Assembly: GCA_016286055.1 (NCBI GenBank)
Contig: JAEERW010000002.1
Coordinates: 392,458 to 456,457 of the forward strand
Source of the DNA: Bacteroidales bacterium
GTDB lineage: Bacteria; Bacteroidota; Bacteroidia; Bacteroidales; UBA3824
Length of the DNA: 64,000 nt
Reading direction: 5' to 3'
Shown here: positions 31,086 through 38,647 of the stretch, piece by piece
How the letters are laid out: the number at the start of each line of letters is the position of its first letter
Position numbering within the stretch: position 1 is the stretch's first letter
The notes under the pieces: model-generated
Database searches by the model: none
Told to the model about the DNA's origin: nothing
The model's input: the letters and a program-made list of their open reading frames with translations, nothing else
Program-made: the position numbers and the translations under genes

Positions 31086-32915
31086 TTAAAACATCTGAAG
31101 GTCGCACAGACGGTGGTATGCTCCGTTCTGTTCCATCAACTGTTCGTGGGTACCTCGCTCAATAATTTCGCCATCGTTCAAAACGCAAATTTCGTCAGCG
31201 TCTTTAACTGTAGAGAGGCGATGTGCTATCACAATTGATGTACGGTTCTGCATAAGTTTTGAGAGTGCATCTTGCACAAGTCGCTCGCTTTCAGTGTCTA
31301 ACGCGGATGTAGCCTCGTCGAGAATGAGTATTGGCGGGTTTTTGAGTACCGCACGAGCAATGCTGATGCGCTGACGCTGACCGCCAGAAAGTTTTGAACC
31401 ACGGTCTCCCACGCCGGTATCGTATTTTTCGGGTTTTTCGTCGATAAACTCAGTGGCGTTGGCAATGGCGGCGGCTGCGGAAACCTCTGCATCGGTAGCC
31501 GACTCCACTCCAAATGCTATGTTGTTGCGGATGGTGTCGTTGAAGAGTATAGACTCTTGATTTACGTTGCCCATCAAAGAGCGGAGGTCGGTGAGTTTGT
31601 AATCCTTGATGTTAATTCCGTCGATAAGAATCTCACCCTCCTCAATATCCCAGAATCGAGGCAAGAGGTCAACGAGTGTAGACTTGCCGCTGCCGCTCTG
31701 TCCCACAAGGGCAACAGTTTTGCCTTTCTCAATTTTAAGATTGATATTGCGCAAAACATATTTTTCGGCATACTTGAACGAAACATTGCGAAATTCGATA
31801 CTCTCTTTAAAATCGTTGATACGCACGGGGTTTTCAATTTCGGGCACATGCATTGTTTCGTTGAGAATTTTGTTGACACGGTCGAGCGATGCCATACCTT
31901 TTTGAATGGTGTTGAATGTGCGGGCAAAATCTTTTGCTGGATTGAGCAACTGCGAGAACACTGCCAAGAAGAATATAAATTCTGACGAAGAAAATGCCCC
32001 CTTACCCTGCAGTATCAGATATCCACCGCCCACGAGCACCACTGTAAACACCGCAATACCAAGAAATTCGCTCAATGGTGACGACAGAGAGTGTTTGCGG
32101 CTAACTTTGTTTTGAAGACGGTAAATTTTATCGTTGATTTTTTCAAAACGTTCTTTCATCTTGTGTTCGGCAATAAACGCCTTAACTATGCGTAATCCGC
32201 CGAGAGTTTCTTCCATAACTGTGAGCATTTCGCCAGCGGCAGCCTGTCCCAAGCCCGACGAAGATTTGAGGCTCTTACCCAGACGTCCTATAAGCAAAGC
32301 GATTATCGGCAGCACCACAAGCACTCCGATGGTAAGTTCCCAACTTGTGTAGATAAGCGTTCCCAAATAAAGTACAATTTGAATAGGGTCTTTAAACAGC
32401 ATGTCAAGGCTGCCCGATATGCTCGACCTGATTTCCTGAACGTCGCTGGTAAAACGGCTTAGGATGTCGCCTTTTTTTGATTCGGAAAAATAGCGCAAAG
32501 GAAGATCCAAAATCTTGTAATAGATTTTTCGTTGAAAATTCATCACTGTTCCATTGCTAATGGGTGCCATGTAAAACGAGCCCATATATCCGAAGAAGTT
32601 TTTGAAGAAAGCACCAATTATCACAAACAGCCCTATATACATGAGTGCCGTGAGTTTGCCGTCGGTGATAATTACTTGATAAAGAAAATAATCGAGAAAC
32701 TCCTTGGCACGTCCCATGGTTTCAAAGTCGAAACGCCAAGGACCTGGATCAGGAACCTCTGTGCCCATATCCTTAAAAAGCATGTCCAAGAACGGGATAA
32801 TCATCGCCATGCTGAACAGCGAAAACACGGTGCTGAGCGAGTTAAGCACCACATTAAGAATAGCGTATTTTTTAAACGGCTTCAAATAGCCTACTACGGT
32901 GGAGATTGTGTTCAC
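31086..32915 (-). CDS. ABC exporter, fused permease and ATPase (MsbA-like)
   Basis: This is an inner-membrane exporter, probably a lipid or glycolipid flippase. A six-helix transmembrane domain is followed by an ATPase domain with Walker A GQSGSGKST (405-413), signature LSGGQ (509-513) and Walker B ILILDEAT (529-536). The longest ORF begins at TTG 32993, inside the terminator hairpin of the upstream gene and upstream of a TATATTTG box at 32945-32952. A start at GTG 32915 (609 aa) or TTG 32924 fits the promoter and the family alignment better (NTISTVVGYLKPFKKYAILN). It is co-transcribed with the glycosyltransferase downstream. Confidence 0.88.
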   Translation of the reverse strand: MNTISTVVGYLKPFKKYAILNVVLNSLSTVFSLFSMAMIIPFLDMLFKDMGTEVPDPGPWRFDFETMGRAKEFLDYFLYQVIITDGKLTALMYIGLFVIIGAFFKNFFGYMGSFYMAPISNGTVMNFQRKIYYKILDLPLRYFSESKKGDILSRFTSDVQEIRSSISGSLDMLFKDPIQIVLYLGTLIYTSWELTIGVLVVLPIIALLIGRLGKSLKSSSGLGQAAAGEMLTVMEETLGGLRIVKAFIAEHKMKERFEKINDKIYRLQNKVSRKHSLSSPLSEFLGIAVFTVVLVGGGYLILQGKGAFSSSEFIFFLAVFSQLLNPAKDFARTFNTIQKGMASLDRVNKILNETMHVPEIENPVRINDFKESIEFRNVSFKYAEKYVLRNINLKIEKGKTVALVGQSGSGKSTLVDLLPRFWDIEEGEILIDGINIKDYKLTDLRSLMGNVNQESILFNDTIRNNIAFGVESATDAEVSAAAAIANATEFIDEKPEKYDTGVGDRGSKLSGGQRQRISIARAVLKNPPILILDEATSALDTESERLVQDALSKLMQNRTSIVIAHRLSTVKDADEICVLNDGEIIERGTHEQLMEQNGAYHRLCDLQMF

Positions 32916-32944
32916 AATAAACAATTTTATATTAGAATCAGCCG

Positions 32945-32952
32945 CAAATATA
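32945..32952 (-). promoter_or_regulatory. -7 box for the ABC exporter operon
   Basis: TATATTTG on the minus strand lies 30 nt before GTG 32915. The -33 position is a T run. The predicted transcript start (about 32939) lies downstream of the longest ORF's TTG 32993, which rules out that start for this transcript. Confidence 0.55.
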
Positions 32953-32967
32953 CGCAATAGTTTTAAA

Positions 32968-32999
32968 TAAAAAAAAACGTCTTTGCTGTGCAAAGACGT
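32968..32999 (-). terminator. Rho-independent terminator after the MBL hydrolase
   Basis: A perfect 10-bp hairpin (ACGTCTTTGC, 3-nt loop, GCAAAGACGT; 32977-32999) is followed on the minus strand by nine T residues. It ends transcription of mqnE-MBL before the ABC exporter promoter. Confidence 0.88.
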
Positions 33000-33086
33000 A
33001 ACTACTATTTAAACTAAACTTTTTAACTATGAACTACACCAATAAAACGCATAGGTGGGATGTATATTGTATCGCAGCTAAAAAAA

Positions 33087-33848
33087 TCACTTGGCAAAAC
33101 GCCTACCTGCTGCAAACCTTGGTGCTAGTTCTATAGTGTAACGTTCATCAAACGGATGAAGCATATCCAATACCATAGTCTGCGAGTTGTTTTCTGCCGA
33201 AATATGAGATGCTATAATGTGTGTAAGCTGTGGCGAAGCGTGTTCGTTTAAAAGTTCAACAGCCTGATAGTTGGATAGATGCCCATTTTCTGAATCAATC
33301 CTTGTTTTAAGGTATTGGGGATAACTGCCATATTGCAGCATCATAGGGTCGTAGTTCATTTCCAAAAAAACAGCGTCGCAAAGAGAAAACATTTGTTGGC
33401 ACTCTTGGTCGGCAACTCCTATATCGGTGATTACGCCAACATTGTGACCCGAAATGCTTATAACAAAACTGCAAGGGTCAATGGCATCGTGATGTTTTTT
33501 AAACGGACGCACTGTAATAGACGGAGAAATCTCAACAGCTATGTTTCCATCAAAAAAACGCACATCGGATGGACGCCTACGTTTAGGAATTTCGTTGTAG
33601 GTGGCGTATGTGAAATAAACCGGCACGCCAAGATGCTTGGCAATAACCTTCACCCCTTGAATATGGTCGAAATGTTCGTGAGATACAAAAATAGCGCGGA
33701 TTTTTGAGCGATCCACACCAGCGGATTCGGTACGCTCTACAAAACGGCGGTTTGATATTCCTCCGTCCACAAGCACGGCATCGGTTTCATTGCCTATGTA
33801 GTAGCAGTTGCCATTGCTGCCCGAGGCCAGACTGCAAAATTCAATCAT
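33087..33848 (-). CDS. MBL-fold metallo-hydrolase (YycJ/WalJ-like)
   Basis: This 253-aa metallo-beta-lactamase-fold protein begins with FCSLASGSNGNCYYIG, typical of the YycJ group, and has the metal-binding motif HEHFDH (57-62), with further His and Asp ligands downstream (DIGVAD, HIIASHIS). YycJ proteins are proposed nucleases linked to DNA repair or cell-wall stress. It overlaps the mqnE stop by 8 bp, so the two are translationally coupled, but no functional link is obvious. It is followed by a strong terminator. Confidence 0.85.
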   Translation of the reverse strand: MIEFCSLASGSNGNCYYIGNETDAVLVDGGISNRRFVERTESAGVDRSKIRAIFVSHEHFDHIQGVKVIAKHLGVPVYFTYATYNEIPKRRRPSDVRFFDGNIAVEISPSITVRPFKKHHDAIDPCSFVISISGHNVGVITDIGVADQECQQMFSLCDAVFLEMNYDPMMLQYGSYPQYLKTRIDSENGHLSNYQAVELLNEHASPQLTHIIASHISAENNSQTMVLDMLHPFDERYTIELAPRFAAGRRFAK

Positions 33849-34968
33849 CGTACTCCTTTATTATATTATAAAAGGTGTCGCGCTCCACGGGCACGAGGTT
33901 TTCTGATTTAATTAGGTCTACAATCTGCTCCACAGTCATAACGGGCTTACCCCCTACCCCAGCCATGGTGTATATTTTGGTGCTGTCGTTGACTGTACCG
34001 TCAATGTCATCGGCACCAAACTGGAGGGCGAGACGGGTGGTTTCCAATCCGCTCATAACCCAGTATGCCTTTATATGCGGAAAATTGTCCAAGAAAATTC
34101 GCGACACAGCGTAGTTTTTCAAATCTTCCAATAGAGGCACTTCGCCGATATTGCTCATTGAGTTGTTTTCGTGACGGTATTTCAGGGGAATAAAAGCGCT
34201 GAATCCGTGAGTTTCGTCTTGCAGAGTGCGTAGACGGTTGAGATGGTCGATACGCTGGGCGTATGTTTCTAAATGTCCGTAAAGTATTGTTGCATTGGTA
34301 GATATACCAAGCTGATGGGCTGTACGGTGAATTTCGAGCCATTTAGAGGACTTGGTTTTTTCGGGACAAATCTTTGCTCTAAGTTCCTCGTTGAAAATCT
34401 CAGCTCCGCCACCAGGAATAGATTCCAGTCCGGCATCTTTAAGTTTTTGCAAGCCGTCGCGGAGCGAAAGACCCGCCTTGTTGACCATATACTCAATCTC
34501 CACAGCGGTAAACGCCTTTACTACTATACCTGGAATGATATTTTTTACCTCACGGATAAGGCTGCAATAATAATCGATGTCGCGGTCGGGATGCACCCCT
34601 CCTACTATGTGACATTCGGTGGCTCGGCTGTGGCGGTAACGCTCAACCTGATGAAGAATTTCGGATAATGAAAGTTCCCATGCCTGAGCATCACCCTTTG
34701 GTTTTTTGTAACTACAAAATTTACAATTATTTACACAAACATTTGTAGGTTCGATATGGAAGTTTCGATTGAAGAAAACCCTGCGCCCAGTGTTACGCTC
34801 CTTGACGGCAAAAGCCAACATGCCCAAAAGTGAAAGTGGAGCCGACTGATAAAGCGAGAGAGCCTCATCGGTAGTAATACGTTCTCCGTCAGCTACTTTG
34901 AGCGCAATATTCTTAACTTCTCCATCGCAAGAACTTGATTGTATTATAGAATTAAAAAACGTGTCCAT
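33841..34968 (-). CDS. mqnE: Aminofutalosine synthase (radical SAM, futalosine menaquinone pathway)
   Basis: This 375-aa radical SAM enzyme has the cluster-binding motif CVNNCKFC (Cys78, Cys82, Cys85). HIVGGVHPDRDIDYY and GGGAEIFNEELRAKICP match MqnE rather than MqnC. MqnE joins the enolpyruvyl ether of 3-[(1-carboxyvinyl)oxy]benzoate with SAM-derived adenosine to give aminofutalosine. No other mqn gene is in the window. A paralogous MqnC-like function cannot be fully excluded without an alignment. A TATTTTTG box lies 19 nt before the start. Confidence 0.85.
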   Translation of the reverse strand: MDTFFNSIIQSSSCDGEVKNIALKVADGERITTDEALSLYQSAPLSLLGMLAFAVKERNTGRRVFFNRNFHIEPTNVCVNNCKFCSYKKPKGDAQAWELSLSEILHQVERYRHSRATECHIVGGVHPDRDIDYYCSLIREVKNIIPGIVVKAFTAVEIEYMVNKAGLSLRDGLQKLKDAGLESIPGGGAEIFNEELRAKICPEKTKSSKWLEIHRTAHQLGISTNATILYGHLETYAQRIDHLNRLRTLQDETHGFSAFIPLKYRHENNSMSNIGEVPLLEDLKNYAVSRIFLDNFPHIKAYWVMSGLETTRLALQFGADDIDGTVNDSTKIYTMAGVGGKPVMTVEQIVDLIKSENLVPVERDTFYNIIKEYDD

Positions 34969-34986
34969 CTTTTATGATTTTGACGA

Positions 34987-34994
34987 CAAAAATA
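34987..34994 (-). promoter_or_regulatory. -7 box for mqnE
   Basis: TATTTTTG on the minus strand matches TAnnTTTG and lies 18 nt upstream of the mqnE ATG. The nearest TTG is 23 nt upstream, longer than the usual 19-20. Confidence 0.45.
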
Positions 34995-35011
34995 GGAAAT
35001 ATTTATTTGTT

Positions 35012-36193
35012 TTAATACAATGTTCTTGCGTAGTTAGAAATATAATTGTTAACATCTGGGCATAGCATCATCATTTGGTCGCTTGTTACAATTTTGTCGT
35101 TGAAATAAAAACCATAATCTCCCTCTTTGAAAAGTAAGAAAAACATGTCGTTTTGAAATTTAGCTGGCAAAACATTAAATTTGCCTGCATTTGGAAGATT
35201 GCTGTTGATATTTTTGTAAACAAGATATTTCGGGAGATATTTTTCCTTGGGTTCGTACGATATTGTGGTGTCTTTGCCGGTAATTTCTACAATCTTAAGT
35301 GTTACGCATTCATATACGTCGAAATCAGAAATGCGTTCTGCAACATACAAAATATTCAAGCCTTCGGTTTGGAATGCCTCTTCGGGTTGGTTGATAAAAT
35401 AATCCAAACTACCTTTGGTATAATTAGCAGCATTAGATTTGGGTTTTGATTTTGTATCTGTGTTGTTGATTATGTCCACCACATCGGGACATTTTGATTC
35501 AAATTCATTTTTAGAATATAATTTGTTGCCTATCATATATCCATAGCGCGACTCTTTTATCTTGTTGATATAAAAGTGCGATTGAAAATCTTCGCTGCAA
35601 ACTTTCCATCCAGTATAGAAATCCTTGTTGAAATTAGAGAATACAAGACATAAGCTGTCGGTTGCTGTCAAAACTACTTTTTGGGTCTTGCCTCGATAGT
35701 CGGTGAAAGAGTATTCCGCTTTGGTGTTGTCATATTCTGTATAGCTTGCAATGCTGGCACAATATACCATATTGATGCCTGCCGTTTTGTATACAAAGTC
35801 AGAGTTTTTTTCAAAATATTGTTCGTAAGTATACAACTGACCCTTCTCCCAATACCCAATATCATCGGGCATACGATACAGGGTAGCATTGTTGTTGGAT
35901 ACCACGTGCCATTTCCTGTCATCGGTTTGCCCCATTATAAAAGATTCTCCCATCTTCACTTTTTTGGTGGCAACCGAAAGTGTACCCAAAGGCGACGCTG
36001 CCTGCACATAGGCTCTTTGATCTTTAAGAGTTGTTCCAATGGCAACAGCTCTTACCACTATAGCAGGGCCGTCGGTGTTGTTGATATCCATATTGTCGGG
36101 ACCTGTTTTGATTTTAAACTTCATCACAGAGAATACCACTATTAGGCATAGAATGATAATACCGAATAATACTCCAAATTTATATTTTGACAT
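35012..36193 (-). CDS. Membrane-anchored hypothetical protein
   Basis: I do not recognise this family. The 393-aa protein has one N-terminal transmembrane helix (FGVLFGIIILCLIVVFSVM, about 6-24) and a long extracytoplasmic part rich in aromatic and polar residues. Two similar-looking segments (GYMIGNKLYSKNEFESKCPDVVDII and GFYFNDKIVTSDQMMMLCPDVNNYI) suggest an internal duplication in its second half. A TATCTTTG box lies 35 nt before the start. It stands alone between the mqnE promoter and the acyl-CoA synthetase terminator. Confidence 0.7.
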   Translation of the reverse strand: MSKYKFGVLFGIIILCLIVVFSVMKFKIKTGPDNMDINNTDGPAIVVRAVAIGTTLKDQRAYVQAASPLGTLSVATKKVKMGESFIMGQTDDRKWHVVSNNNATLYRMPDDIGYWEKGQLYTYEQYFEKNSDFVYKTAGINMVYCASIASYTEYDNTKAEYSFTDYRGKTQKVVLTATDSLCLVFSNFNKDFYTGWKVCSEDFQSHFYINKIKESRYGYMIGNKLYSKNEFESKCPDVVDIINNTDTKSKPKSNAANYTKGSLDYFINQPEEAFQTEGLNILYVAERISDFDVYECVTLKIVEITGKDTTISYEPKEKYLPKYLVYKNINSNLPNAGKFNVLPAKFQNDMFFLLFKEGDYGFYFNDKIVTSDQMMMLCPDVNNYISNYARTLY

Positions 36194-36228
36194 ATCTATT
36201 ATTTTGAAATATTAATATACTTTTTTTG

Positions 36229-36236
36229 CAAAGATA
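36229..36236 (-). promoter_or_regulatory. -7 box for the hypothetical membrane protein
   Basis: TATCTTTG on the minus strand matches TAnnTTTG, 35 nt before the ATG at 36193. It follows directly after the terminator of the acyl-CoA synthetase gene. Confidence 0.5.
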
Positions 36237-36249
36237 CGATATCTTTTTA

Positions 36250-36287
36250 AAGAAAAAAAGGCGCGGATGTGATTCCACGCCTTTTTT
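36250..36287 (-). terminator. Rho-independent terminator after the acyl-CoA synthetase
   Basis: An 8-bp GC-rich stem (36260-36281, one G-T wobble on the minus strand, 6-nt loop) is followed by TTTTTTTC on the minus strand. A run of T on the plus side makes it potentially bidirectional. Confidence 0.8.
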
Positions 36288-36308
36288 ATTTCCATTTTCA
36301 ATTTTCAA

Positions 36309-37973
36309 TTACTTCGCCTTCTCCTCGTCGTTTTTGCGAATTTCCACACGGCGGATTTTGCCGCTGATGGTTTTGGGGAGTTCTTTTACAAACTCGATGA
36401 TGCGAGGATATTTGTATGGGGCGGTGGTTTTCTTTACGTGGTTTTGAATCTCCTTAACAAGGTCGTCGGAGGGTTCGTAGCCGCGTCCAAGAACGATGGT
36501 GGCTTTTACCACTTTGCCACGTACGGGGTCGGGTACGCCTGTTACTGCACATTCCACTACGGCGGGGTGTGTCATTAGGGCGCTTTCTACCTCGAAGGGT
36601 CCGATACGGTAGCCCGAACTCTTGATAACGTCGTCGGTACGGCCTACAAACCAGAGGTATCCGTCCTCATCGCGCCAAGCAATGTCGCCGGTGTGGTAGG
36701 TGGTTCCGTTGTCGGAATATACCTCGGCGGTGCGTTGCGGGTCGCGGAAATACTCCTTAAACAATCCAAGCGGACGTCCGTTGTTGGTGTGGATAACGAT
36801 TTCGCCCTGCTCGCCGTCCTCAGCCTTGCGACCGTCGGGTGTGAGAATGTCAACATCGTAGGCAGGGTTAGGAATGCCCATTGAGCCGGGTTTCGGTGTC
36901 ATCCAAGGGAATGTAGCGATTGAGAGGGTGGTTTCGGTTTGTCCGAAGCCCTCCATTATGTTGAGACCCGTAATTTTTTTCATAGTGTCGAACACTGCCG
37001 AGTTGAGTGCCTCGCCTGCTGTGGTAATCCAACGTAGGTTTGAAAGGTCGTATTTCGAGAGATCTTCTTTGATAAAGAAACGGTAGATGGTGGGAGGTGC
37101 GCAGAATGTTGTAACCTTGTATTTCTCAATCATTTGCAGCATATCCGATGGGGTGAATTTTTCGTGGTCGTAAACGAAAACGCATGCGCCCACAATCCAT
37201 TGTCCGTAGAGTTTACCCCAAACAGCCTTGCCCCATCCGGTGTCGGCAACGGTGAGATGGAGGTCGTTTGGTGTGAGGTTGTGCCAATATGCGGCAGTGG
37301 TGATGTGTCCAAGGGGATATGTAAACGAGTGAGCCACCATTTTGGGTTCGCCAGATGTGCCTGACGTAAAGTAGATTAGCATTACATCGTCGTTGGTGTT
37401 TACCTGTGCGGGCTTAACAAACGGAGCAGCGTTTTCGATGCCCTTCTGAAAATCCTCAAAACCTTCGGGAACTTCGGGACCTACCGAAATCATTCTTTCC
37501 AAAGTGGGAGATTCGGCTTTCGACGATGCCACGTGTTCGAGAATAAGCGGGTCGCCACAGCAGACGATAGCCTTAGTGCCAGCCATATTGTTGCGGTATA
37601 CGATGTCTTTTTTGGTGAGCAAGTGTGTGGCGGGAATTACCACAGCACCTATCTTGTGCAATGCCACAATGCTGAACCAAAATTCGTAGTTGCGTTTGAG
37701 AATTAGCATTACGCGGTCGCCTTTTTCGATGCCGAGACTCTGAAAATACGAAGCCGTGCGGTCGGTCATCTCTTTCATTTTGGCAAAGGTGAAACGCTCT
37801 TCGCGACCCTTGTCGTTGGTCCACAGCATAGCAAGTTTGTCGGGTTGTTCGGCAGCCCAAGCGTCTACCACGTCGTAGCCGAAGTTGAAGTTTTCGGGAA
37901 CTATTACTTTATAGTTTTTTTTGAAATCGTCCAAGTCTTTGAACGATGTCTGCTTTAAAAATCTTTCTAACAT
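36309..37973 (-). CDS. Medium-chain acyl-CoA synthetase-like AMP-forming ligase
   Basis: This 554-aa ANL-family ligase has the P-loop IYFTSGTSGEPKMV, the GFGQTE motif, TGDIAWRDEDGYLWFVGRTDDVIKSSGYRIGPFEVE and the C-terminal lysine in LPKTISGKIRR. The sequence resembles ACSM/medium-chain acyl-CoA synthetases more than classical acetyl-CoA synthetase. It would make acyl-CoA from a short- or medium-chain carboxylate, ATP and CoA. It is much longer than, and unrelated in role to, the short starter ligase at 1321-2625. It follows the XRE-cupin regulator by 15 bp, a pairing that suggests local control by a metabolite. Confidence 0.88.
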   Translation of the reverse strand: MLERFLKQTSFKDLDDFKKNYKVIVPENFNFGYDVVDAWAAEQPDKLAMLWTNDKGREERFTFAKMKEMTDRTASYFQSLGIEKGDRVMLILKRNYEFWFSIVALHKIGAVVIPATHLLTKKDIVYRNNMAGTKAIVCCGDPLILEHVASSKAESPTLERMISVGPEVPEGFEDFQKGIENAAPFVKPAQVNTNDDVMLIYFTSGTSGEPKMVAHSFTYPLGHITTAAYWHNLTPNDLHLTVADTGWGKAVWGKLYGQWIVGACVFVYDHEKFTPSDMLQMIEKYKVTTFCAPPTIYRFFIKEDLSKYDLSNLRWITTAGEALNSAVFDTMKKITGLNIMEGFGQTETTLSIATFPWMTPKPGSMGIPNPAYDVDILTPDGRKAEDGEQGEIVIHTNNGRPLGLFKEYFRDPQRTAEVYSDNGTTYHTGDIAWRDEDGYLWFVGRTDDVIKSSGYRIGPFEVESALMTHPAVVECAVTGVPDPVRGKVVKATIVLGRGYEPSDDLVKEIQNHVKKTTAPYKYPRIIEFVKELPKTISGKIRRVEIRKNDEEKAK

Positions 37974-37988
37974 TGTTTTGTAACTGTT

Positions 37989-38543
37989 TTATTTGCTTAT
38001 TGTTGCAAGGAATGTGGCTTCTTGGTTGTCTAATGCTATCATTCCGTGGGGTATGGTTGAATTAAAGAAGATGCTGTCGCCCGGGTTCATAATCAACTGC
38101 TTGTCGCCGAGTTGGATAAGCACGCGGCCTTCGAGCAGGTAGTTGAACTCCTGACCCGAGTGCGAGTTGAGATGAATTTTGTCGAATGGTTGGATTGTTA
38201 CCTCAAAAGGCTCGAACAGAGTGTCTTTAAATCCGGCGGCAAGCGCGAGATACTTGTAGCATTTGTTTCGTTCCATGCTAACGCCTTTGCCCTTGCGGGT
38301 GAGGAAGTAACTCTGCATTTTGGGCTCGTCGCCGCTAATAATGGCTGATGGTTGAATATTGTATGCTTGTGCAACGTTGCAAATAAAACTCATAGGAATG
38401 TCAGATTCGCCACTTTCAAACTTGGCAATCTGCTCCGGCGGTATGCCGGTTTTGGACGATACGTCCTCGAGCGAGAGTTCTAACACCTCTCGCAAAGCGC
38501 TGAGCCTTTCGGCGATGGCTTTGATTTGTTCGTTTAGTATCAT
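37989..38543 (-). CDS. XRE-family regulator with C-terminal cupin domain
   Basis: This 184-aa transcription factor has an N-terminal helix-turn-helix of the XRE/Cro type (about 10-65, LEDVSSKTGIPPEQIAKFESGES) and a C-terminal small cupin beta-barrel (about 110-180, HSGQEFNYLLEGRVLIQLGD, IFFNSTIPHG) that would bind a small ligand. It precedes the acyl-CoA synthetase by 15 bp in the same transcript. Its own -7 box (38572-38579) lies in a large nested inverted repeat (38564-38616), a plausible autoregulatory operator. Confidence 0.9.
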   Translation of the reverse strand: MILNEQIKAIAERLSALREVLELSLEDVSSKTGIPPEQIAKFESGESDIPMSFICNVAQAYNIQPSAIISGDEPKMQSYFLTRKGKGVSMERNKCYKYLALAAGFKDTLFEPFEVTIQPFDKIHLNSHSGQEFNYLLEGRVLIQLGDKQLIMNPGDSIFFNSTIPHGMIALDNQEATFLATISK

Positions 38544-38563
38544 AATAAAACTATTTAAATGAA

Positions 38564-38616
38564 TTATGCCGCAAAGATACTAACAATTGAGATTTGTTAG
38601 CACACTTGCGGCATAA
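38564..38616 (-). promoter_or_regulatory. Nested inverted repeat overlapping the XRE-cupin promoter
   Basis: The outer arms TTATGCCGCAA (38564-38574) and TTGCGGCATAA (38606-38616) are a perfect 11-bp inverted repeat. Inner arms CTAACAA (38580-38586) and TTGTTAG (38594-38600) are a perfect 7-bp repeat. A TATCTTTG -7 box (38572-38579, minus) sits between the left outer and inner arms. No T run follows on either strand, so an operator is more likely than a terminator. Confidence 0.6.
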
Positions 38617-38647
38617 TAGTTTATCAATAAGGGTGATTTATGATTGA

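Noticed and set aside
38564..38616. Nested inverted repeat as a terminator for the 691-aa exported protein
   Set aside because: No T run follows on the minus strand, and a -7 box lies within it; an operator is more likely.
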